Positions 44,391 to 53,277 of a DNA stretch of 64,000 nt are shown here, piece by piece; within the stretch, counting starts at the first letter, position 1, and every line of letters begins with the position of its first letter. The translations under genes were made by a program, and so were the position numbers. The DNA comes from CAZLGM01 sp964623625 (GTDB lineage Bacteria > Desulfobacterota > Desulfobulbia > Desulfobulbales > Desulfocapsaceae), in assembly GCA_964623625.1 (NCBI GenBank), contig CAZUUJ010000004.1, positions 1 through 64,000 on the forward strand, given 5' to 3'. Under the pieces are notes generated by a model. That model was not told where the DNA came from, ran no database searches, and worked only from the letters and a program-made list of their open reading frames with translations.

Positions 44391-44441
44391 AGACGTTCCT
44401 GTTGCGGCTATGTACGAGGACGATGGTATCACACCTGCCAC

Positions 44442-44479
44442 CCTGAACAAGTAAAAAAGGGGGATTTTACTTGATCAGG
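44442..44479. terminator. Intergenic hairpin between convergent genes
   Basis: CCTGAACAAGTAAAA at 44442-44456 pairs with its near-perfect complement at 44465-44479 (14 of 15 positions) around an 8-base loop. It lies between the stops of the secreted protein gene and the minus-strand zinc ribbon gene, so a terminator role is likely. Confidence 0.6.
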
Positions 44480-44528
44480 ATGGGCAGGGGATACTCATCC
44501 TGTTTTGTCTCTTCCAGGTTGAAGCCGG

Positions 44529-44780
44529 TTACTTCTCTTCAGCTTGTTCCTTCATTTCGGCATAGTAGGTCGTTGAACTGATTTTTTGCGATTCAATTTG
44601 TTCAATATCTGAACGTCTCAGATGAAAGAGACCGCAACTGGGGCACCTGCCGTCAAATTGCTCTCCAACTGAGAGGGATTTTAATTCATCGATTGTCATG
44701 TGATCGATGTTGCCGCAGGCTCCCCGTGGATTCTCTGCACGAACTGTCGGACGGTTTGATCGTTGTTTTTTTTGTGACAT
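44529..44780 (-). CDS. Small zinc-ribbon-like protein downstream of mvhA
   Basis: The 83-residue protein has GACGN, DELKSLSVGEQFDGRCPSCGLFHLRRSDIEQIESQ and a charged helical end. The CPSCG pair suggests a metal site. GGAG precedes ATG 44780 by 7 bases. It follows mvhA by about 110 bases on the same strand, so it may be the last gene of the Hdr-Mvh operon. The function is unknown. Confidence 0.6.
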   Translation of the reverse strand: MSQKKQRSNRPTVRAENPRGACGNIDHMTIDELKSLSVGEQFDGRCPSCGLFHLRRSDIEQIESQKISSTTYYAEMKEQAEEK

Positions 44781-44892
44781 ACGACAACTCCAATCTGGCG
44801 CAATGCAGCGCTTGCATAGACTAGCCATTTCTAGCACTCTCTACCTGTTTTGGTTACCCTTCAGTGAATAGATGAGCAGGTGAAGGGGTGAG

Positions 44893-46341
44893 TCAGTTTG
44901 TTAACGTTTCAATCAGCTTTCCTTTTGCATCAACAATATCAAGAGCAAGGGGGATACCGCCATCCAGACGGTGAGTAGCACAGGACATTCAGGGATCATA
45001 GGCCCGAACCGCCATCTCCACCTTGTTCAAAATTGCTTCGTTGTATTTGCCCTCTTTTATGAGCATGTCTGCGGCCTGTTTAACACTCATGTTCATCGGC
45101 CCGATATTATGGGTTGTCCCAACAATCAGGTTGGCATCTTTAATGCAGCCGTTATCATCTGTGGTGTAATCATGAATGAGGGTTCCCCGAGGTGCCTCAA
45201 CGACTCCCACACCCCTGCCGGCTTTCGGTTTCACTTTGGCCCGAACATTGGTGTCTGTGATGCCTTCCCAGTTGAGCAGTTCAATGGTACGCTCACAGGC
45301 GTAGACCAGTTCAATCAGACGGGCGTAATGGTACAGCAGGGTTGCCTGGGCCGGACGGCTAAAGTCATTTCGGAACTCCTCAAGCGCCTCCTGGGCACGT
45401 GGGGTGGACATCTGGTCGCAAACATTAATACGGGCAAGGGTATTGGCCCTGTAAATACCTTTGGGATCATCCAGATTAAGTGAAAATCCTTCGTTCCATG
45501 ATTTGGCATACGGCATTTTACCATAGCTCCATGGTTCCACATGTTCCCCGATATAGTTGAGATAATCCTCTCCCTCAAAATCGTGATAGCTGCCATCGGG
45601 TCTCATTAACCGTTGTTTACCGTCATAAATCCTGAAAGAGCCATCCTCGCGATCAACGGTACCTAAGAAACCGGTTTTAATGACTCCCAGTTCTCTGATG
45701 ACATCGATGTATTTGCTGAAAACATTTTCTTTCGCAAAGTCGAGAGCATAAAGACTGAAGTCTAGTAAGGTCTGGGTGTCTTTCAAAAGCTTGACACGCT
45801 CGGGCTCCAGCATGGGTTTGGAAAAACCACCGGTAACAGCGGCAATGGGGTGAATGGCCTTGCCGGCAAAACGATCCAGCATCATTTGTCCAAGTTGGCG
45901 CATTTTGACAACTTGGGATGCCAGTTCAGGAGCCGCTTTTACCACTCCAATAACGTTTCTGACCGAATAATCAGCCTCAGGTCCAAGGACAAAGTCAGGT
46001 GCTGCCAGAAAGAAAAAGTGGAGGATCTTGTCATTTATATGAGCCATCACCTGCAAAAGTTCCCTGAGCCGGTGGCCAGTCGGGGTAGGGGTAACATTAA
46101 AACAGCCATCGACCGCCTTGTTGGAAGCGGTATGATGCATCCACGGACAGATACCGCAAATACGGGTTACAATACGGGGGACTTCCTCGGCCGGTCTGCC
46201 TTCGATAAATTTCTCAAATCCACGAAGAGACATCAACGCCATATAGGCTTCTTCTACATTACCGTCATCGTCAAGATGGATGGAGATACGGGCGTGTCCC
46301 TCAATTCGGGTTACCGGTTGAATGTTTAACACCTTGCCCAT
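44893..46341 (-). CDS. mvhA: MvhA, NiFe hydrogenase large subunit with selenocysteine
   Basis: This 482-residue catalytic subunit is read through UGA at 44991-44989 (Sec451). The first nickel-binding motif is RICGICPWMHH and the second is DPUMSCATH, where Sec replaces a nickel-ligand Cys, as in NiFeSe enzymes and methanogen Vhu. After His457 there are 25 residues, the C-terminal peptide removed by the maturation protease encoded at the other end of the operon. The start is ATG 46341 (MGKVLNIQPVTRIEGHARI) with AAGGAGG upstream. With MvhG and MvhD it gives the [NiFe] unit that passes H2 electrons to HdrA for flavin-based bifurcation. Confidence 0.93.
44956..44972 (-). promoter_or_regulatory. 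SECIS hairpin of mvhA
   Basis: ACCGTC-TGGAT-GGCGGT forms a 6-bp stem with one U-G pair, starting 16 bases after the Sec UGA. The apical loop has GG. Confidence 0.7.
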
Positions 46342-46342
46342 T

Positions 46343-47290
46343 TTAGCTTTCCTCCTTAACGATCTTTTTCCTGATTGGCCGCAGATTACCGTGTGCTCCG
46401 CAGAATCTCTGGATAGACTTTCTGTCGACAACAGAGGTATAATCTATTCCGTTGCTCGCCAGAGCGTTCATCATGTCAAGCAGTTGACTTCCTCTGGGAC
46501 GGACAGATCCGAAGCAGCCGCGGCAGGGAACCCGAGCTTCGATACAGGTCGGAACACCGCGTTTCTGGCAACCTGAGGCAGTCACAGGCCCCATGCATAA
46601 AAAGCCCTGTTCCAGCAGACATCGCATTTCACTGATCGGCTTCTTCGGGTCAAAATCGGCATTTTCAATGAATCGGCGGACTTTTCCCACTTCACCTTTC
46701 CCTTTACGTTGGGTAGGGCAGGTGTCACAGACACTTTTAGTCGGCAACACCGGATCACGGTCTTCCAGTAAAGAGATGATAACCTCAGCAATGTGTGCAG
46801 GATTTGGAGGGCAGCCGGCAAGCTGGAGATCGATCTCCACCTTCTCGTCCAGCGCATATGTTCGGTCAAGAAGCTTTGGTACTACCTGATCAGGTAACGA
46901 AGCTCCGGAGTCGGTGGATGGTGTTTTGAAAATCGCCTCAAAGCTTTTTTTGGCATCCTGGCCATTCATCAAGGCGGGGATACCTCCCTGAGTGGCGCAG
47001 GAACCAAGGGCAATGAGCACTCTGCATTTTTTGCGCATTTCAAGCAATACTTCAAGGTGCTCCTCGTTGGTCACACCACCGGTGACAATGCCGACGACAG
47101 CTTCGGGAATTTGCAGTTCTTCTCCTTCATCGCCACATTGTCCATAGTATTTATGATCCATGATGACCGGGGCATGGACAATGTCCAGCTTCTCAGTCAG
47201 GATAGGGATCAGGTCTTCACCAATATTCAAGATGGCAATTTCACATCCTGAACATGAGCTCAGCCATTCGAAAGCAGTTGTTACTCCCAT
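46343..47290 (-). CDS. mvhG: MvhG, hydrogenase small subunit
   Basis: This 315-residue electron-transfer subunit carries FEWLSSCSGCEIAILN at the N-terminus for the proximal Fe-S cluster, GIVTGGVTNEEHLE, LIALGSCATQGGIPA and further Cys in DLQLAGCPPNPAHI, CDTCP and CEARVPCRGCFG. It matches the F420-non-reducing hydrogenase small subunit and its order of clusters. AAAGGAGG precedes ATG 47290. It lies between mvhD and mvhA and all three are on one transcript. Confidence 0.94.
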   Translation of the reverse strand: MGVTTAFEWLSSCSGCEIAILNIGEDLIPILTEKLDIVHAPVIMDHKYYGQCGDEGEELQIPEAVVGIVTGGVTNEEHLEVLLEMRKKCRVLIALGSCATQGGIPALMNGQDAKKSFEAIFKTPSTDSGASLPDQVVPKLLDRTYALDEKVEIDLQLAGCPPNPAHIAEVIISLLEDRDPVLPTKSVCDTCPTQRKGKGEVGKVRRFIENADFDPKKPISEMRCLLEQGFLCMGPVTASGCQKRGVPTCIEARVPCRGCFGSVRPRGSQLLDMMNALASNGIDYTSVVDRKSIQRFCGAHGNLRPIRKKIVKEES

Positions 47291-47301
47291 TGTTTCCTCC
47301 T

Positions 47302-47718
47302 TTAGGCGGCTTGAGCCCGGTTGTCTGTTGGGCCCAGTTTTCTGACGTGTTCCGTCATCTCGGTAACAGCCGTGACGAATTTGTCAGGTTCGGCGGAAGA
47401 GACCCAGGAAATGGAAAATCGTTCGTTGTCGAAGCCAAAGTCTTCCAGGAGTTCATCTATCATGTTTGATCGAGCCAGGGCTTTGTGATTACCGTCCAGG
47501 TAATGGCATTCTCCAAGGTGTCATCCCATGACCATGACACCGTCAGCCCCCTGGCGGAAGGCATCGATAATGAACTCTGGATGGACCATGCCCGAACACA
47601 TGACTCGGATGATCCTGACATTGGCTGGATATTGCATTCTAGCGGTTCCGGCAAGATCGGCTGCTGCATATGAGCACCAGTTGCAGCAAAAGCTGATTAT
47701 CTTTGGTTCAAAACTCAT
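47302..47718 (-). CDS. mvhD: MvhD, hydrogenase iron-sulfur subunit with selenocysteine
   Basis: This 138-residue protein links hydrogenase to HdrA through a [2Fe-2S] cluster. It reads IISFCCNWCSYAAADLAGTARMQYPANVRIIRVMCSGMVHPEFIIDAFRQGADGVMVMG, then UGA (Sec66), then HLGECHYLDGNHKALAR. The Sec position is that of a conserved Cys in MvhD and of Sec in methanogen VhuD. Ordinary calling would stop at 47521 and give a truncated 65-residue protein. The true stop is TAA 47304-47302. ATG 47718 has AAGGGAG upstream. Confidence 0.93.
47489..47503 (-). promoter_or_regulatory. SECIS hairpin of mvhD
   Basis: TTACC-TGGAC-GGTAA gives a perfect 5-bp stem, starting 17 bases after the Sec UGA at 47523-47521. 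Confidence 0.72.
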
Positions 47719-47751
47719 TGTAAACTCCCTTATTCAGGTTTTTTGTTCATG

Positions 47752-50700
47752 TTAGACAGCAAGGGCCGCCTCGATCTGGCTGCTGATCTGCTCCATGGTG
47801 AAACCCTGAATATTGACGCCGCGTTTCGGACATGTTCCTTGACAAAGACCACATCCTTTGCAGTTTGCCTTATTGACGGTTATATATTTTGTGATTACAT
47901 CACCTTCGTTTTCCGGTTGATTCTCAACAAGGTTGATGGCATTGAATGGACAAACATCAAGGCAAAGAGCGCAGCCGTCACATTTGTCGAGATCCGGCTC
48001 GGCTTTGACGGCATCGAGGCTCACATGACTTCTTGAAAGCAGTGTGGTGGCACGAGCTGATGCTGCCAGGGCCTGGGCTACTGATTCTTCCATAGGTTTC
48101 GGATACTGGGCCAGGCCGGCAACAAACAGACCGTCGGTGGCAAAATCGACAGGCCGCAGCTTGACATGGGCTTCCTGAAAGAAACCGTCACTGTCAACAG
48201 AAATTTTGTAGAGTTTGTTTAGTTTTTCCGCATCCGGGTTGGCAACAATGGCTGAGGCCAATATGACCATGTCCGCCTGAATGAGCAAGGGGCGGTGGAG
48301 CACGTGATCCCACACTTCGACACTGACCTGCTTCTTTTCGTACTCGACCTTCGGCTTTTCGTGTAATTCATAGTTTATGAAGATAATGCCTATGGTTCTT
48401 GCTTTTTTATACAGAGCCTCACGTTGTCCGTAAGTGCGGATATCCCGGTAAAGAATATAGATATTGCGGCTCGGATCCTCCTCTTTCAACTTAATGGCTG
48501 TCTGGATTGAGTGGGTGCAGCAGACCTTTGAGCAATACATCCTGTCACCCTCACGTGAACCGACACACTGAATGAAAACGAATGACCTTGCTTTGGCAAC
48601 GTGCTGCTCTTTAAGTTCGAATAGCCGGTCAAACTCAAGCCCGGTAACTACAAAGGGAATTTTGTCATAGCCGTATTCGGCAGGCCTGTGTTCCCCGGCT
48701 CCTGTGGCCACAATGCCGATACCATGATTGATTGTTTGTGTCTTTTTTCTTCTGGTAACAATGGTTGAAGAAAAATTACCGATAAAGCCTTCAGCCCGGG
48801 TGACTTCCGACTCTTGATGGATGACGATTCTGTCGTTGTTGGTTACCTCGGTGATCAACTTTTCAGTCTTGTCCTGGATTGATTCTCCGGACCAGGTGTG
48901 GCCAAGGTAGAGAGCGTTGCCTCCGAGAAGGTCGCTTTTTTCAATAAGATGAACGGTGAACCCCTGTTTTGCCATATTTAAGGCTGCCGTTAGTCCTGCG
49001 ACACCGCCGCCGACAACAAGGCCAATCTGGTCGATCGGTACGGAAATTCGATGCAGTGATACCTGCTTATCCACTTTGGCAACTGCCATCCGGATCAGAT
49101 CTTTTGCCTTGGTTGTGGCAACGACGGGATCGGCTGCGTGAACCCAGGAATTCTGGTTCCTGATATTGGCCATTTCGATCAGATACTCGTTTAACCCGGA
49201 GGCTTTGAGGGTTTCTCGAAACAGCGGCTCATGTGTCCTTGGTGTGCAGGCGGCTACCACTACCCTATTCAGTCCTTTTTCTTTAATAGTATTTGTCAGG
49301 TGTTCCTGGGTATCCTGTGAACAGCTGAACAGGTTTCGTTCGACATGGCTGACATTTGGCAATGTCTTGGCGTAATCGGCTACCGTTTCAACATCGACAA
49401 TACCCGCAATATTGGAGCCGCAGTGACAGACAAAAACACCGATGTTCGGGTCTTCCTCATTTACATTCCGTTCCTCTGGGAACGTTTTTTCTTTGGTGAG
49501 TGTGCCGCGGGCAGGTGCTAATTTGTCGGCAACAGCGGCTGCGGCAGCCGAACCTTCCATAACCGACTGTGGAATATCCTTGGGGCCGGCAAAAACACCA
49601 CAGGCGTATATGCCTTCTCTGGAGGTCGATACCGGAGTGAAGTCCGAGGTGGAGGCGAATCCGTCATGGGTCAGCCTTACTCCGGCCATGTCGCTAAGCC
49701 TTTTGACATGCTCAGGGGTCTGCATCCCCACAGAAAGGACCACCATGTCATAATAATCTTCTATCTGGCGGCCTTCGTCGTTAATATAATGAATCCTCAG
49801 GTCCCCGCTATCGTTATGCTGCTCGACTTCACCGATACGGCAGCGTGCAAAGCGAACGCCGGCCTTTTCCCGGGCATCACTATAATACCGGTCAAAATTT
49901 TTTCCATGGGTACGCATATCCATCATGAAGATGGTGGTCCCAAGGCCCGGGACATGCTCTTTTGCAACCACCGCTTCCTTGATGGCATACATGCAGCACA
50001 CCGATGAGCAATACCCATTACCGCACTTGTTTTCATCCCGCGAACCGACACACTGCAGAAATGCAATCTTGGTGATCTCTTTGCCGTCGGATGGTCTGAC
50101 AAGGTGTCCCCCGGTAGGTCCGGAGGCTGAAAGCAGCCGCTCAAACTGCAATGAAGTTATAACATTGGGATACTTGCCGTAACCCCAGCCACTTACACTT
50201 GAGGGATCAAAGGGTTCGAAACCGGGAGCCAGAACAATGGCCCCGACTTGTATATCATGGTTTTGTTCGGTCTGATCAAAATCGATAGCCCCGGCAGGAC
50301 ATACCTTCTCACAAAAACCGCAAGCACCAGCCTTTTTGAAGCGTATACAGCTATCACCATCAACCTGATACTTCAGCGGAACCGCCTGGGCATACTTGAC
50401 ATAAATAGCCTTGCGTTTTCCTGTGGCGGCATCATATTCACTGGCAACTTTTTTAGGGCATTTTGCTGCACATTCCCCACAGGCAATACACTTTTCCATA
50501 TCCACGTAACGTGGATGTTCTTTGATTTTGACTTGAAAGTTGCCGGCTTCACCGGTTATCCCGGTTACTTCGCTCAGCGTCATCAGCCTGATGTTCAAGT
50601 GCCGACCGCACTCGACCAGTTTTGGCGCAATAATTCACATCGAGCAGTCGTTGGTGGGGAAGGTCTTGTCCAGCTGGGCCATTGCACCGCCTATGGCTCC

Positions 50701-50817
50701 GGACCTTTCAACCAGGTAAACGTAATATCCGGAATCCGCCAGATCCAGAGCAGTCTGCATACCTGTGATTCCGCCGCCGACAATCATTACTGAGCCAATT
50801 TTTTTGGTGTCCGGCAT
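47752..50817 (-). CDS. hdrA: HdrA, FAD-dependent electron-bifurcating subunit with selenocysteine
   Basis: The gene encodes 1,021 residues once UGA at 50637-50635 is read as Sec61. It starts at ATG 50817 (AAGGAG upstream) with VMIVGGGITGMQTALDLADSGYYVYLVE, a FAD-binding fold, then TFPTNDCSM-Sec-IIAPKLVE, the known HdrA cluster motif where the Sec is often present. It has a ferredoxin segment (CIACGECAAKCP), a second HdrA-like half beginning near residue 460 (GVFVCHCGSNIAGIVDVETV), another FAD fold, and two C-terminal [4Fe-4S] motifs (CDGCALCLDVCP, CKGCGLCQGTCPKRG). The doubled size is the fused form found in Desulfobacterota. It is the centre of the Hdr-Mvh complex. Confidence 0.94.
50596..50614 (-). 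promoter_or_regulatory. SECIS hairpin of hdrA
   Basis: CGAGTGC-GGTCG-GCACTTG gives a 7-bp stem with one G-U pair and a GGU-containing loop, starting 20 bases after the Sec UGA. Confidence 0.72.
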
Positions 50818-50896
50818 GATACCTTTCTCCTTTGTTTCTCTTTCCAGACAGCCGTACTGGCATAAAAGCATACGGCTGGTTTACAAATCAGATCTG

Positions 50897-52375
50897 TTAA
50901 GCTCTTACGGATTCTTCATCCGACTCTTCCGTGACCACAAGACTGTCGGCTACAAGCTCCCATAGGTATTTCACTTCTATGTTTAAATCGTATTCCGTGT
51001 TTAACGATTTCATCAGCTGGTCGCGGCAGTTGTGGCAGGGCGCGACGACAAGTTCCGCCCCTGTATCCTGGATCTGTCTTGCCTTTCGTCGTCCATAGAA
51101 GACTCTCTCGGGAGCAAAAGGCATTGCCCAGGCGCCGCCTCCGGCACCACAGCAGTAATTTGTTTCCCCTAGCGGGGTCATATCCTCATAATCCGGACAC
51201 ACTGCCCTGGTGATGATTCTCCCTTCTTCGTAATAAGCCTGTCCAAAGGCCTTCATCGATTTCCGACCGTAATTACATGGGTCGTGGTATGTCGACTTCA
51301 TTGTATGGATTGAGCCATCAAGCTGGATGCGGTCCTTGTCTATATATTCCATCAGCAGATCGAATATTGACAGGATCTTGAATTCTTTGAGTGCTTCAGG
51401 GAACCATCTGTTCAACCCGGACCGGGTTGCGAAGTAAGCGTGGCCTCACTCCGGGAGGAGGAGGGCTTCACATTTCAGCCTCCTCATGTTGTCGACAATT
51501 CTGCCGACAATGGTTTTCATAGCTTCATCATCTCCTGAGAATAATCCCCAGTTGACTCCTTCCCAATTTTCAGATGAGATGGTCCATGATTCACCGGCAG
51601 CATGGAAAATTCGCCACCAGTGTTTCATATCATCAGGTTCTGCAAACGGTTCCTTGGAGTTAACGGTAACGAGCAGCCTCGACCCGACAACATCGATAGG
51701 TGTTTTAAACCCAGCTGTTCCTTCATTCGCAAGCTCTTGACCCAACTCCTGACATAGGAAAACAAAATCCTCTTTTGGAATCCCCAGATTATTGCCCCGC
51801 TCAAGACAGGTGGATACGCCTTTATGGATTGGGCCGGGCACAAGGTTACGATTACGGGCGCTGCGCAGGCGACGCATGAGAGACATGATCTCGATTGAGG
51901 CCGGACAAACATTTTCACATTTACCGCACATGGTGCATTTCCAGGGCCAGTTGGACTCTAAAAGCTCTGTCTCCATGCCAAGGACAGCCATCCGCACAAT
52001 CTTTCGAGGATCAAGGCCATCCACACCGGAGATGGGACAAGCGGCAGCACAAGTGCCGCAGGTAAGGCAGGTGTCTGCCCATTGGGGATCTGTGTATATC
52101 GTTTTGTCGATTTGTCCGATATCAAGCGGCTCTGATGGAAATCTGTCATCTTCGATTTTCTGCACAGTTTCCAGGTCGATATTGCTGGTTGGCCTGATAA
52201 TCGGTTCCCGACCGAACTTCTCACACAAAGCATAATAATCATCGAATTTCATCAGATACTTTCTGCCTGGACCGGCCTTGGCAGCAAGGGTGCCGGCATT
52301 GATCCAGTTCCTGATGGTATTCCGGTGAACACCAAATTCATCCGCCATCTCACTGATTCGAAATTCATACATCAT
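50897..52375 (-). CDS. HdrBC-like Fe-S protein with HTH domain and selenocysteine
   Basis: The gene encodes about 492 residues. Residues 1-60 look like a MerR/excisionase-type helix-turn-helix (FRISEMADEFGVHRNTIRNWINAG). A ferredoxin region follows with CLTCGTCAAACP and CTMCGKCENVCP as in HdrC. The HdrB-like half has LLLPE-Sec-GHAY at residue 310, where UGA 51448-51446 replaces the first CCG-motif Cys, then YHDPCNYGRK, YCCGAGGGAW and CHNCRDQ. Hence both CCG-type clusters appear present with one Sec ligand. Otherwise two ORFs would be called. It reduces the thiol/disulfide or an unknown acceptor. The start ATG is 52375, overlapping the maturation protease stop. Confidence 0.88.
51413..51429 (-). 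promoter_or_regulatory. SECIS hairpin of the HdrBC-like gene
   Basis: CAACCC-GGTCC-GGGTTG gives a perfect 6-bp stem (canonical and G-U pairs only), starting 16 bases after the Sec UGA, with GGU in the loop. Confidence 0.75.
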
Positions 52376-52871
52376 GGGACGTTACCTCGTGTAAGTGCAT
52401 TTCCTCCAATAGGCCCAGAACCTTCTTGCACGCCCTGGAGACGGCTTTTGTCATGGGGACAGAGAGGCCCGGTTCGATTTCGGTTGGGATATATGCGGCC
52501 TGTGCAGCAACAATCGTCACCTCAATACCGGTATATTCTTCAAGCTCCTGCAGGAGGTTGACTGTGGGAAATTGATGAAGAGAAAAGTCGTGAATCTTTT
52601 TACAGGGAATTGATGATGAGTCGATGGTGAACACGTCACCGGGAAACCGGTCGGCAAAATCGACTGCATCCAGAATGATAATATGTGCCGGCCTGCACTC
52701 TTCGCACAGAAGATAGTCAAAGAGATATTCTCGGATACCGGTCATCGCATCGATGGCAGTAACGTTTCCAGGGAGCAGATGCCTGGAGTTCAGTTCTTTG
52801 ATAACCGCCGGTCCAAAACCATCATCGCCCATGATCGGATTGCCGCACCCAAATATGGTAATTGAGTTCAT
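52365..52871 (-). CDS. Hydrogenase maturation protease (HyaD/HycI family)
   Basis: The 168-residue peptidase from ATG 52871 begins ITIFGCGNPIMGDDGFGPAVIKEL, the nickel-sensing N-terminal motif of these enzymes, with ILDAVDFADRFPG carrying a later metal Asp. It should cut the C-terminal peptide of MvhA after His457. It is the first gene of the Hdr-Mvh operon. The stop overlaps the start of the HdrBC-like gene, so translation is coupled. Upstream start at 52913 is less likely. Confidence 0.9.
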   Translation of the reverse strand: MNSITIFGCGNPIMGDDGFGPAVIKELNSRHLLPGNVTAIDAMTGIREYLFDYLLCEECRPAHIIILDAVDFADRFPGDVFTIDSSSIPCKKIHDFSLHQFPTVNLLQELEEYTGIEVTIVAAQAAYIPTEIEPGLSVPMTKAVSRACKKVLGLLEEMHLHEVTSHDV

Positions 52872-52911
52872 GATTCTGCTTTGCCCTTGTGCAAAATTGA
52901 ACATTACGCAC

Positions 52912-52940
52912 AATAAATGCCATCAGGATTGTCATGTCAA
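52912..52940 (-). promoter_or_regulatory. Probable sigma-70 promoter of the Hdr-Mvh operon
   Basis: On the minus strand TTGACA (52940-52935) is followed after 17 bases by TTTATT (52917-52912). The -10 box is only a partial match. It lies about 40 bases before ATG 52871. Confidence 0.5.
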
Positions 52941-53277
52941 GAGGTTTTTAAAGCGTATTTTAAATTCCTGTCATCGATGTCTCACAATGTGGTGTCAACG
53001 ATAAACTGTTGCATAATACTCAGTAATTATTTTGCTTGTCAGTTGCCGACTTGATTTGAATAAAGGGGCTCTGTGGCTTAAGTCAGCAACACGCAGGCGA
53101 GGAAGGGGGGCAAGTTGTTTGTGACAGTGCAGCGCTGACGCTACACAGGTTGCCTAATGGTCGAATTGCCAACAAATCAGAAAAAAAGTAAACTGACTCA
53201 GCAATTCCACGAAAACCACTGCCAGATCTGAAAATATGAAATACAATGCGTCTGATGATCGAAACAAGGGGACACCG
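52941..53277. other. Intergenic stretch between divergent genes
   Basis: This is the divergent control region between the Hdr-Mvh operon and the DUF2207 gene. No operator repeat is evident. Confidence 0.4.
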
